A DNA stretch of 64,000 nt from Zygnema cylindricum (Eukaryota > Streptophyta > Zygnematophyceae > Zygnematales > Zygnemataceae). The translations under genes and the position numbers were made by a program. Positions 10,507 to 21,075 of this stretch are shown piece after piece. The first letter of the stretch is position 1. Each line of letters starts with the position of its first letter. The stretch is taken from assembly GCA_037447655.1 (NCBI GenBank), contig JBBHKE010003125.1:90621-154620 (forward strand), written 5' to 3'. A model generated the notes under the pieces. It was given only the letters and a program-made list of their open reading frames with translations, was not told where the DNA came from and did not search any database.

Positions 10507-11355
10507 TGTTGTTTTTAGAAAGCTTTAGTCACCTCTATGCCTCAAATGTGAGGGAGAGAGAGTTGTTCAGGACTTAAGATTATTTTTTGTTGAGTTTGGT
10601 TCAGTACTTACCGAAATTAGTGTGACAGTGAAGTTGGGAGTTCACGGTTCATTCACACTTGGGACACGCGTCGTCAGTTGAGAGAAATGCATGAGTATGT
10701 CCTCCGTGGACGTACGCAAATTCGGCAGGACCACGGGACTTCATGAAGTCACATCTACGGTGCCAAATCCTCTAATCGTACGGCTGACAGCCGCCGCCAA
10801 CAAATACTGACGGGGCATGACTAGATAACTATCACTTTATGTTCTCTAAACTTCGGTCTAAATATTTGGTAGAACAGAATTTTGTCTGTAGTGAATTAGT
10901 TATTTAGTGTTGAAAATGTGGTTTATGACATACCTTCAGTACACAGGTATACTCACAATATTTGTTGTGTTAGATTGTTAGATGTACGGCTAGAATGCCT
11001 CCGTAGAGCTTAGTGTAGTTCCATTTTATATAAGAAGGACTTAGTGAATTTATTCATTAGGAACAAATGATATGAAAAGCTGTACACTCAGTTTTAATGA
11101 AAAATTCACCTCTGCGTATCTCACACACCTGTGAGAAAAATTAAATGAAATTTTTTGTTTGTGTTCCTTTGTATGATATCTACATTGTGGTAGATTTGTA
11201 GGACTATTGTTTCCTTGTGTTGAAAGTTATTGTCTGTCAAAGTTGTTGTTTTGCCATTGGTATTTGTGGAAGCTTCCTCTCTTGTTTTGTTCTACAATGA
11301 CTACTACTGCTGCTTCTTCTTCATCTTCAATACCACCAATTGTCTTTGAACAACA
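10507..11355 (+). repeat. COPB-1 3' LTR
   Basis: It starts TGTTGTTTTTAGAAAGC right after the polypurine tract and ends TTTGAACAACA, 849 bp. The end is homologous to the ends of the COPB LTRs at 33568, 37127 and 52097. An ATG at 11297 opens MTTTAASSSSSIPP and stays open to the LTR end, matching the gag start of COPB-3. The right flank begins atttgag. Confidence 0.82.
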
Positions 11356-11879
11356 ATTTGAGCACACGAGAGCACACATTCACATTGGATAAGAGTGCAG
11401 ATGCTTAAGTAGTGAGCAAAGCATAGGAAGAAATATCTTTCTCTCACACATCACATCACAAGATAGCATGTTGTTTAGGCAATGGTGTGTGACGTCACAT
11501 TTATAGAAACACATCGCCCAGAGAGATCACCAGAGATCATCATATATCATAAAGATTAGACAAATAGTTTTACAAGGAGAATCGAGCTTTATTTAGTTAG
11601 AGAATGTCCTAAAAACAATTGTAATTGATATTTCTATAATCCTGATTAAAGCAGCTTAAATTTGTTTGCTCTATTTTCTACATCTATTTTTTCTACCACC
11701 TCTAAACTCTTGTGAGCCACATAACGATGCCCTTTCCCAATGTATGTTATAGGCTTATCTACCTTAACCCTCGGTTAGGGGCTAGGGTGAGCGCCTAAAA
11801 CTAATAGGTTATAGGCCCACTCCAATACTGGTGCCACGTGTGTCTTTAGAGTCCCTAGAGTAGAGGAGTTGAGGGCAGG
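11356..11879. other. Intergenic stretch with a primer-site-like motif
   Basis: No coding domain is visible. At 11807-11820 ggttataggcccac repeats the half-tRNA primer motif (one change), so an unrecognised LTR may end at 11806 with TA. The same motif with a TA-type border occurs on the minus strand at 63508. The left flank of CHR-1 ends gcagg (11875-11879). Confidence 0.35.
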
Positions 11880-12388
11880 TGTAACAGGGTTACAGAGTTG
11901 GGTACTTAGTAGTTAGAAACTAGGCTGCTATGGTTGCGATATTAGAGCATTGCAGCTGCGATTCCAGACCAGCGCAACATAGCAATATAATAACTTAGCA
12001 GCATAGTTACTTAGTGGCGTAGCAGCATAGCAGCGCAGCAGAGCAACACAGCTTAGCAATATAGAACGCCGCGGAATATAGATAGAACGGTATTGTTCTA
12101 AAAGATATTTCAGGGATTTGTCTCGGTTGACCGTGAAGGTCCACGTGTACAGTTGTACTATACTAGGTGGACTAGCAGCTAGCTAGTTTAAATAGTCAAG
12201 CACGCTTAGTGGATAGGACACTCTTCGAATAAACTTACGGAGCGAGCGCAACCTTGTACTCTCTTCCAAGTAATAAAGCGCAACTTTGTCTCTCAATGCT
12301 GTGTGCTCTTACTGTTGCTACGGGAAGATCCTTGGTGTTTTCCGCTGTGCATTGTGGCGTGTTGTGGCGCGCTTTTGTCCCTTTTACA
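11880..12388 (+). repeat. CHR-1 5' LTR
   Basis: It begins TGTAACAGGGTTACAG and ends CCCTTTTACA, so the termini are short inverted repeats. It aligns along its length with 31723-32233. It is rich in GCAGC/AGCATAGCAGC steps. No normal primer site follows; copia gag sequence begins almost at once. Confidence 0.9.
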
Positions 12389-12394
12389 CTGTGT

Positions 12395-12685
12395 TTTAGT
12401 TTCAGAAAATTAGAAGTAAAAGTAGAAATGGACCTAAAATTTGTTTTTACTATAATGATTTAAGACATACCTTCAGGGTATGTCCATTGTATAAAAGTGC
12501 ATGTGTTACAGGAATTTTTAGAGATGGATGGGACAACAACAAAGTTCTACCCTCAACAAGGAGGGAACAAAGTGCTTTCATGAGTGAGGGACAAGCCTCA
12601 CCTAATGACAAAAAACCCACACCTTCGGTCGACAAATTCGTTTACTTGCCGATTGTTTATAATTTTCGGAATATGGTGAAAGTGG
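12395..12685 (+). pseudogene. COPC-type gag fragment in the CHR-1 leader
   Basis: This stretch is homologous to the zinc-knuckle part of the COPC-1 gag (minus strand, about 16150-16420), in plus orientation here. Shared runs include tgtttttacta(t)aatgattta and tataaaagtgcatgtgt. Several stops break it. It sits where the gypsy leader and primer site should be, between the 5' LTR and gypsy gag. Confidence 0.75.
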
Positions 12686-12689
12686 AAGG

Positions 12690-13410
12690 AAAGGGAATTA
12701 TCTCGAGAATTTTCGTAGCCTATCGAACCGTGAGAAGATCCACTACGCGGGAGGTCTTCTTAAAGGGGCAGCGGGAGCATGGTGGAGGACGTTGGTAGAG
12801 AATGATGAGATACCGACCGTTTGGGCTCTCTTCATTCAACTCCTCCGTGACGCTTGGCAGCCCATCAATACGGTGAAGGCGGCAAGAGATAAGATCGCAG
12901 TGCTGAAGCAACGAACCTCAGTGTTGAAATTTACGCAGCGGTTCTTGGAGTGCAAAGTTCAAATACCCACGATGACGGAGGATGAAGCCGTGGATCGCTA
13001 CTTGAAGGGGCTTAAATCCTATATTCGTAGGGATGTGGAACAATGGCTTGCTTAGGAAAGCACGACTCCTAGCCTCTCGGCAATCATCCAATTTGCGGAG
13101 CGAACCGATTCGGTCGACTTCAACTCCGGAGACCTTATCATTATGGGTCGAGCAGCGGCAGAGGAAGCCGAAGAGACAATGGTCCAACCCCCATGGAGCT
13201 CGAAGCAATTGACGAGGATAAGGAGGTGGTCAACGTCCTGCGGAGTAAGAAAAAACCTACCAAGACCAAGACCAATGACTTATCCCCCGAGGAGCTTCTG
13301 CGGAGGAGGCACAATGGCCTATGCTTCCAATGCGGTTCCCCAGATCATATGGCTCGAGAATGTCCAAAACGGAAAGGTCCCAAAAAGGGAAAACTTAACG
13401 TTATGAGGTT
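12690..13410 (+). pseudogene. gag: CHR-1 gag
   Basis: The frame carries the gypsy Gag signature YAGGLLKGAAGAWWRTLV, then SVLKFTQRFLECK and YLKGLKSYIRRDVEQW. A TAG follows at about 13053, and a frameshift near 13190 leads into a basic region and a CCHC knuckle CFQCGSPDHMAREC at 13323-13364. This is the Ty3-type retrotransposon Gag, unrelated in sequence to the copia Gags. The N-terminus is missing because copia sequence replaces it. Confidence 0.85.
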
Positions 13411-13690
13411 AGCCGAAGAAGGAGGAGACCCTTTGATATTTCAAGGTCAAATCGGAGTGAACGCAACTAACTTCATAGTGGACTCCGGAGCATTGGGGAA
13501 CTTCATCAACGAGGGGACGGTGAAAAGATTGAAACTTCCTCTCCTAGTACTAAAGGATCATCAGTCGGTACAATTGACGACGGAAGTTCCTTATCGATTA
13601 CCCATCGTACTCCGAGGTTACGCGTCGGAATTGGGAAATTTTGATGGTATGAAACGCTTCATGTATTACCTGTTGGGGACCATGAAGTAA
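13411..13690 (+). pseudogene. CHR-1 aspartic protease
   Basis: NFIVDSGALGNFINEGTVKR near 13470-13530 matches the gypsy protease active site (D-S-G-A-x-x-N-F-I). The downstream hydrophobic strand with the I-L-G motif is eroded. It is in frame with the knuckle above and ends at a TAA at 13688. Confidence 0.8.
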
Positions 13691-13749
13691 ACCTGGGGAA
13701 ACTATGGCTACAAAAATGGAATCCGGCGATCGATTGGCGAAGTGGTGAT

Positions 13750-14118
13750 ATGAGAGTGAAGAAAGGTGAAGAAGAGTTTGAGGTAAAAGCGGGAGCGGCT
13801 GGTAAGGGAGCAGAAGAGGGACGCCTACTTTCGGCCTTACAACTTAAGAGGGCACTCAAGAAATGGGAAACAATTAGTATGGCGGTCGTCCAGCCAATGG
13901 AGGAGGCGAATGAGGAGATCCCGGAAGAATGGAAGAAAAAGGACCCCGACTTCAACTCAAAAGAAAGTGACGACACTGGAAAGACTTCCGAAGAGGCCCC
14001 GGAAGTCATGACAAAACTTCTCGAGGAGTACGCACATGTATTTCCCCCGAAGCTCCCCGAAGGACTACCTCCGAAGCGCGAAGTATACCATAAGATAGAG
14101 CTTGTTCCCGGAGCGGTA
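13750..14118 (+). pseudogene. CHR-1 protease-RT linker and RT N-terminus
   Basis: An acidic linker leads into LLEEYAHVFPPKLPEGLPPK and HKIELVPGAV, the start of gypsy RT. The frame is cut by COPC-1 at 14118; the duplicated target cggta lies at 14114-14118 and 19633-19637. Joined across, it reads [12 protein letters not shown], the expected continuation. Confidence 0.88.
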
Positions 14119-15432
14119 TGTTGTCCATAGCCATTTCTAGCCATGGATTCACCCTCGGAAGCACCACAGACAACCCAAAAACAGCCTACTTTGAATCAAC
14201 TCAGAATTCTACAAAAATAACAAAACAAGCTGAAACTACATCAACAGATAGTATCTAGGATTTGGAATAACCTCACAAAGTTTCAGACAAATATAATAAA
14301 CAGAGCGATCACATAATCTAGTCAAAGTTGCAGTAAAACAGTCTGCCAGAACTTTGATAAAACAGACTAACTTCACAATGAAGTAAAACACAGACCAGGC
14401 CCACAATAGGCCTGCAAATCTGTGACAATAATAAAAATATAAAGAGGAACACACATGCAGAATTTCAGATAATTCTGCCAACAGATCTGAGAGTAATCCT
14501 CAGATAAAAATTACCATCAAACACCATAAAACAGTTTTTGGTCCAAAAGTTCCTATGACTAAAAATGACTAAGTCCTACAAATATACACGAGCTCATTAC
14601 TGAGTGTACGGAGGCATACCAGCCGCACGCAATCTACTAGCTACCTCTATTAATGTTAATAAACCCGAATACTTCGAGGTATGTCAAAAAGAGTAAATCT
14701 ACACTAATAACTAATACACATAAAGACAAACCATTGTTGTAAATATTTACAAAGTACACACAATCTTACAAAATCGTATGCTCAGTCATGCTGAGTCACT
14801 CAATGGAACTCCTCGAATTTCGTCAAACAATCTGGGACGTCCAAAATTAACATCGTGTGATTGACGCGATTTCGCGTCTCTACTACTTGAAAAATATCCA
14901 CGGCCTATATCCGCCGTCCGTCGATCTAATTCGGCACCCTTGATGTCGCGCCACGTGGTCATAAAAATCCAAACAAAATCAACGCGAGTCGTCAAATATC
15001 CCACGACGTCGCGAAGAGAATTTAGTCATTCACGTCCACTTGTTAAAAATAATAATCGTACAACCAAAATCATTTCCGTACCGCAGCCGCGTCCTTTGCA
15101 ATAAATGCGGCAAATAAAGTACACGTCATTTTTCATAAACGTCGCTTGTCGCATATAAATTACATTTGTTCAAATTATATGTTCCGTACCGGCGACGTAC
15201 ATTTCGTAAACTTCACATCGGATCGCGTCGCGATCCGCCGTCCATTTCTTAACGCATTCCGCGCCACTCAGTTACTACCTCACGTCTCTTTAATTTTACT
15301 CGTATATTTACTCCCCCAATCCGCAAATCCATTCGAACCACCACATTACTTTCGAGTATATATTACGCACGCGAAACGTCGCGTGCGCACAAAATGTCGA
15401 GTACGCACGAAACCAACTTTTCAAAAACAACA
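14119..15432 (-). repeat. COPC-1 3' LTR
   Basis: On the minus strand it starts TGTTGTTTTTGAAAAG and ends GGACAACA. The last 26 bases hold ATG (14144-14142) opening MARNGYGQ. The rightmost 280 bases match 19357-19632, the part of the 5' LTR beyond its solo-LTR insertion. Confidence 0.92.
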
Positions 15433-15761
15433 CTCCCCCGAAAATTTAGTTTCGTGCACCCGGAGTAAAATATGCATCATTTCAAATGTAACTGTACATT
15501 TATGTACCCCCAAATTTACTCCTTTTTTTTTCGTTCAAACGTCACAACTACTTCCGCTGACGTCACCACTGCTTCAACTGCCTGCTGCCATGTCTTCCAA
15601 ATTCCATCCTTCCTTAACACACCACTTCTTCCGCTTCCTCTTTCTAGGTCTTAAAAAATAAAAATATAAACTTTTTTTTTCAACCAATTTCAAAATTCAA
15701 AATGCTAAATCCGAAATTTTACAAAAATTACTAAATGTCAAAGATAGCCACCTCCATAAAA
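15433..15761 (-). other. COPC-1 3' internal region with polypurine tract
   Basis: No coding sequence is visible between the gag stop and the LTR. Read on the minus strand, aaattttcgggggag (15433-15447) directly precedes the LTR and is the polypurine tract. The rest is AT-rich. Confidence 0.75.
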
Positions 15762-17037
15762 TTACTTTTCACGTTGTTTCCTTTTGACCACTTTCTGCAA
15801 ATGTTTTCTTCTATGGTTCATCCTTTGAATTCTACTTCTTTTCTTCGTTTTCTTCATAAATTTTGGTATTTTCTCAATTTTCACATTTTTTTTTTTTTCA
15901 ATAATATAAACTTCCTCATTTACTCCACTTTTCTTGACACTTTTTCTCTCTCCTTCTCTAAGTGCATTAATCTCCTCATGCAAATTATTTTCAGTTTCTA
16001 CTTCCAATTGACCTTCACTCTCTCTAACTATCCTCACAACATTAACCTCTTCCTCCTGTAAATCTTTATCACTCACCAATTTGTCGTCAGAAAAATTGAC
16101 AGAAACCGAATCCTTTTTTGTCACCACTTTTTCCACACTATTTTCGGTGACAGCAAATGTTTCCTTTACTTCCTCAGTTTCCATATTTCGAAAAATAACA
16201 GTCGCCAAGTATACAAATTCATCGACTGGAAGTGTATCCTTTCGTGTAGGGGGTCGAACTCGATCGTCATCCCATCCGTTTCTGAAATTTCCTGTGACAC
16301 ATGCACTTTTATATAATGGACATACTCTAAAAGTATGTCCTAAATCATTACAGTAAAAACAATTTTCTGATTTGCACCTTTTTCTATTTTTTTTGAAACT
16401 GTGATCTAACACCTTCAAAATTCCCCCTATCTTTTAAAGCCTCTTTATCATATTCTACATCGAAAACAAATCTGATTGCTAATGGTAAGTTCCAATTCTT
16501 TTTATCAACTTGGTTTAATCTATCAAACACACACCTATATTCCTTAGGTAATCCTTTCATTAAAATGAGAGCCTTTTGAACATTTGTAAAATTTCCTCCC
16601 GCAATATCATTTTCTGCAAACAATCTTTGCAAACTTAGGCAATATTTCAACATGCTACCACCATCATATTTATATTCAAATATTTTTGTTGCACTAATCA
16701 TCCAGTGATACACAGAAGTCTTTTGATAAGTGCATTCTAAAAACTTCCATAATTCGGCTGCACTCTTCACATCAAGGTACATCATTACAAATTCCTTAGT
16801 CATAGATAGCTTGATAATCCTCAAGCTCTCCAGGTTTTTCTCCTCCCATTCAGCTGATGTTTCGACACATGGCCCATCCACCACATCCATAAGCTCCCTC
16901 AACTTGAAATAGCTCTCCATAATACTCCTCCAACAATAATATTCAGTTCCATCAAATATGGGTAAGTAATATTCATCCAATATGGGTAGCCATGGGCGTG
17001 GGCCCATAACCTGTTGTCCATAGCCATTTCTAGCCAT
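15762..17037 (-). pseudogene. gag: COPC-1 gag, starting inside the LTR
   Basis: The start ATG at 17037 lies 26 bases inside the 5' LTR and reads MARNGYGQQVMGPRPW through the primer site. The Gag domain follows (YYCWRSIMESYFKLRELMDV, FEYKYDGGSMLKY). At an A-run near 16400 the frame shifts, after which comes a CCHC knuckle CFYCNDLGHTFRVC and a long acidic then strongly basic tail (KKTKKRSR, RRKHLQK). About 415 residues if joined. The tail takes the place of protease. The shift at a homopolymer could be real decay, programmed or a sequencing error. Confidence 0.85.
16997..17011 (-). other. COPC-1 primer-binding site
   Basis: On the minus strand ggttatgggcccacg follows the LTR end directly, 14 of 15 bases complementary to the initiator tRNA-Met anticodon arm. 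It is read in frame within gag as Val-Met-Gly-Pro. Confidence 0.85.
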
Positions 17038-19632
17038 GGATTCACCCTCGGAAGCACCACAGACAACCCAAAAACAGCCTACTTTGAATCAACTCAGAAT
17101 TCTACAAAAATAACAAAACAAGCTGAAACTACATCAACAGATAGTATCTAGGATTTGGAATAACCTCACAAAGTTTCAGACAAATATAATAAACAGAGCG
17201 ATCACATAATCTAGTCAAAGTTGCAGTAAAACAGTCTGCCAGAACTTTGATAAAACAGACTAACTTCACAATGAAGTAAAACACAGACCAGGCCCACAAT
17301 AGGCCTGCAAATCTGTGACAATAATAAAAATATAAAGAGGAACACACATGCAGAATTTCAGATAATTCTGCCAACAGATATGAGAGTAATCCTCAGATAA
17401 AAATTACCATCAAACACCATAAAACAGTTTTTGGTCCAAAAGTTCCTATGACTAAAAATGACTAAGTCCTACAAATATACACGAGCTCATTACTGAGTGT
17501 ACGGAGGCATACCAGCCGTACGCAATCTACTAGCTACCTCTATTAATGTTAATAAACCTGAATACTTCGAGGTATGTCAAAAAGAGTAAATCTACACTAA
17601 TAACTAATACACATAAAGACAAACCATTGTTGTAAATATTTACAAAGTACACACAATCTTACAAAATCGTATGCTCAATCATGCTGAGTCACTCAATGGA
17701 ACTCCTCGAATTTCGTCAAACAATCCGGGACGTCCAAAATAAACATCGTGTGATTAACGCCATTTCGCGTCTCTACTACTTGAAAAATATCGACGTCCTA
17801 TATCTGCCGTCCGTCGATCTTATTCGGCACCCTTGATGTCGCGCCACGTGGTCATAAAAATCCAAACGAAATCAACGCGAGTCGTCAAATATCCCACGAC
17901 GTCGCGAAGAGAATTTAGTCATTCACGTCCACTTGTTAAAAATAATAATCGTACAACCAAAATCATTTCCGTACCGCAGCCGCGTCCTTTGCAATAAATG
18001 CGGCAAATAAAGTACACGTCATTTTTCATAAACGTCGCTTGTCGCATATGAAATTCTATGGGCTCCATTGCCACACATAATTCGCAGGTCCAAAGGAAGC
18101 TAATCTAGATAGTGCCGACTCCAAGTTAATATAAACCGAAATGATTGACCCCTTGACAATCAGAACCCCATTACAGCTTCTCCCCTGTGAAATAAGACTT
18201 TCTGTGTGCTCAGTTTCACTACAGAATGCAAAGTAAGAATATGAGTTTAGGATAACATTCCCCACTTTGACTTTCCCTTAGAAATGCAGCCACCCACGCA
18301 AGCAAAAACTCTGACCGACTACACCCCTATGTAGCTTGGACTCCCTTGAGTCCGCAGCAAAAAGAATCACTGAATTTGGTCAACTTAATTGATAGTTATG
18401 GCTGGCCAAAGTTTGCCATTTATACAAGGTGCTCTCTGGGAGAGTCAGCTACCTACCCGAAATATTCTAAGTCCTAAACCCCTCTCTTAACCCTCTAGTA
18501 CTGAGGTACGGACCAATGACATTACTGTATAGTACATAAAGGTACAGATGCCGGTGTACCTTTTGTACGGTCAATGTACAACATGGCTAAAAAGTCAACA
18601 AATGTCCTATCCGGATTCGCTCTTATAATCTCCAGAATTCCTGCCTTCAAATCTTATCTCTTCACGTGGCGCCAAGTCATGCCGCGTCATAAAAATGGTA
18701 CCGTACAAGAAAGTACAAGTGCCGGAGTACTTTCTGTACGTACATTGTACGATGTCGCCAGAGTGCGACATTTGTCACTCCCGGATTTGTTTTCTGCCGT
18801 TCCGGAAATTCCGTAATCCCGTACGATGTTGCCACGTGTCATCCGGAGTGGCGGCGTCTGCAAACTGCCAATTTTACTTTCCGCGATGTCGGCGCTAACC
18901 ACGGCCGTCCGATTGAGATCGTAATTAAAATGGACCGTCGAAATAAATGTCCGTACTATTTATTTCGTCCGGTACTAAAAGTACAACTGTTTCTATGCCC
19001 TATATACCGTAACCTAGTTAAATGGAAAATCCTACCTTTAACTATTTAGATATTTATCAAACCCTCTACGTATCAGCACTAGTCCTAGACTAAATGGACA
19101 AAGCTAACGACTGCGTGATGTTTGCTGGCCGGTAAGTACCGGGATCAATTCCTGGATCCGTCAAACATCTTTTTAGTAAACATATTTATCTACTCCTGTC
19201 TCTCTGAAGAGCTTAGGCAGCCATGGCTCTAGCTCCCTCTCCAGCCTTCAGTGACTACGACAAGTGTGGGGGCTTGGAGAAGGGAGTCAGAGGCAGACTG
19301 CCTCTACCCTTTTCATCTAATAAAGACCTAGAAAATACCCAAATATCAACAGCATATAAATTACATTTGTTCAAATTATATGTTCTGTACCGGCGACGTA
19401 CATTTCCTAAACTTCACATCGAATCGCGTCGCGATCCGCCGACCATTTCTTAACGCATTCCGCGCCACTCAATTACTACCTCACGTTTTTTAATTTTACT
19501 CGTACATTTAGTCCCCCAATCCGCAAATCCATTCGAACCACCACATTACTTTCGATAATATATTACGCACGCGAAACGTCGCGTGCGCACAAAACGTCGA
19601 GTACGCACGAAACCAACTTTTCAAAAACAACA
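17012..19632 (-). repeat. COPC-1 5' LTR, split by a solo LTR
   Basis: The LTR consists of 17012-18048 and 19357-19632, together about 1313 bp, matching the left LTR in length. It ends on the right at ...AAAACAACA followed by the target copy cggta. Confidence 0.9.
18049..19351 (-). mobile_element. Solo LTR of a COPA-related family
   Basis: 1303 bp, on the minus strand TGTTGATATTTGGG...GAATTTCA, flanked by gcata at 18044-18048 and 19352-19356. It shares blocks with COPA LTRs, such as tattttctaggtct and gagccatggctgcctaagc. No internal region remains, so it arose by LTR-LTR recombination. Its end holds ATG (18068-18066) opening MEPIEFQ. A T-arm-like motif lies at 19139-19152. Confidence 0.92.
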
Positions 19633-19637
19633 CGGTA

Positions 19638-20347
19638 CCCCCGGCTAATCGGACGTACAAGATAAGTTACACCCAGTTAGACGAACTCAAAAAGCAACTC
19701 GCAGAGTTGGTCGAAGCCGGAGCAATCAACCGAGCAAGTCACCAAATGGAGCCCCCGTTCTCTTCGTAAACAAGAAAGATGGAGGTTTCCGTATGTGTAT
19801 AGACTACCAAGCGCTAAACAAATTAACGGTGAAGAATGCGTACCCTTTACCGAGGATAGACGAATTATTGGATCGACTTCGAGGTGCTAATTATTTTTTG
19901 AAGATAGACTTACGGAGCGGCTACCACCAGATTAGAAATGCCGAGGAAGATGTGGAAAAGACGGCGTTTAGAACTCGGTATTTTCATTTCCAGTTTTGGG
20001 TAATGCCGTTCGGGTTGATTAACGCACCGGAAACTTTTATGCATTTAATGAATTCCATCTTTCGACAATATCTGGACGCGTTTGTAATCCTCTTCCTATA
20101 CGACATCTTGGTGTATAGCCGAACGCAGGATGATCATATAAAGCATCTAGGGACGGTCGTACAAGTCCTTCGAGAAAATAAGTTGTACGCAAAGAGAAGC
20201 AAATGTGACTTATTTAAGGAGAAAATTGATTTTTTGGGCCATGTGGTGAGTCGGGACGGAATCGCAGTGGATCCCAACAAAACAAAGGCAGTAAAAGAGT
20301 GGCCGCAGCCGGCGAATATTACGGAGTTATGCAGCTTTCTATGATTA
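19638..20347 (+). pseudogene. CHR-1 reverse transcriptase (main part)
   Basis: Gypsy RT motifs are well kept: [67 protein letters not shown] and [12 protein letters not shown]. The catalytic box reads FLYDILVYS in place of YLDDILVYS: the first Asp of the YxDD pair is Tyr (20098-20100). A TGA at 20342 ends the frame. So catalysis is lost even without the insertions. Confidence 0.92.
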
Positions 20348-20804
20348 TGCTCCTACTATCGACGTTTTGTCGAGGGTTTCGCAAAAATCGTTGCACCACT
20401 CACAGAGTTGCTCAAGAATGACGTGCCCTATGATTGGAAATCGGCGCAAGGGGCAGCCTTTAACACGCTAAAGGAGCGGTTGGTAACCGCCCCTGTGTTA
20501 ACTTTTCCCGACCCGGACTTACCTTGGACGATAATCACCGACACCAGCGATACGGCTATTAGAGCGATCCTCATGCAAGATCAAGGAAAAGGTCTTCAAC
20601 CCATTGCCTACGAGAGTCGAAAACTAAAGGCAGCGGAGCTTAACTAGGTCACCCATGAGAAGGAGACAATCGCTATCATCAATGCGCTGGATGTTTGGAA
20701 GTGTTACGTTTAAGGGAAGCGGATCACGGTTATCACGGACCACCACGCCCTACAGTACCTACAAACACAACCGAAGTTGTCCAAGAAACAAGTGCGATGG
20801 ATGA
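20348..20804 (+). pseudogene. CHR-1 RNase H
   Basis: After the stop, YYRRFVEGFAKIVAPLTELL leads into WTIITDTSDTAIRAILMQ, PIAYESRKLKAAELN, HEKETIAIINALDVWKCYV and ITDHHALQYLQTQPKLS. In-frame stops are at about 20645 and 20712. The domain breaks off at QVRWM, where a pyrimidine repeat begins. Confidence 0.88.
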
Positions 20805-21075
20805 GGCCTCTCCCTCTCCCTCTCCCTCAATCTCTCTCTCTATTTCCCTTTCCCTCTCCCTCCCTCTCTCAATCTGCCTCTTCCTCTCCCTCTCACTCTC
20901 CCTCTCCCTCTCCCTCTCCCTTTCAATTGCCTCTCACTCCCTTCGCCCTCTCCTTCCCCCTCTCAATCTGCCACTCCCTCTCCCTTCCCTTTCCCTCTTC
21001 CTCTCCCTCTCCTTCTCTTCCCCCGTTACCTCTCCACCTCAGTCAACCTCCCACTCCCCCCTCAACTCCCTCTAT
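20805..21075 (+). repeat. Polypyrimidine (CCCTCT)n-like microsatellite in pol
   Basis: About 270 bases of nearly pure C/T, built on ctccct, ctctcc and cctctc units, with a few purines. It replaces the end of RNase H and the linker to integrase. The long open frames through it (Ser/Leu/Pro-rich) are an artefact of composition. Confidence 0.9.

Larger units (their letters stand above)
1..11355 (+). mobile_element. COPB-1: Ty1/copia element, 5' end outside window, split by COPA-1
   Basis: The coding order is gag, protease, integrase, RT, RNase H, then a 3' LTR, which is the Ty1/copia order. Sequence 1-3423 and 9887-11355 belong to this element; 3424-9886 is a nested insertion, after which the RNase H frame resumes directly. 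The 5' LTR and primer site lie upstream of the window. All coding parts carry stops or frameshifts, so it is inactive. The 3' LTR end resembles the COPB LTRs at 33568, 37127 and 52097. Confidence 0.93.
14119..19632 (-). mobile_element. COPC-1: gag-only LTR retrotransposon (TR-GAG-like)
   Basis: LTRs of 1314 bp (left) and about 1313 bp (right, after removing a nested solo LTR) flank an internal region of only 1579 bp. It has a primer site, a gag gene and a polypurine tract but no protease, integrase, RT or RNase H. The duplicated target is cggta. By eye the LTRs differ at about two percent of positions, so it is younger than its host. Published plant TR-GAG elements have this layout; it would depend on another copia element for pol functions. 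Confidence 0.9.

Noticed and set aside
11207-11392. Small Cys-containing secreted protein
   Set aside because: It lies within the COPB-1 LTR; the only meaningful frame there is the gag start from 11297.
14119-17037. COPC-1 as an ordinary copia with deleted pol
   Set aside because: Gag runs into a long own tail with a polypurine tract and no pol remnants, which fits a gag-only element better; not finally excluded.
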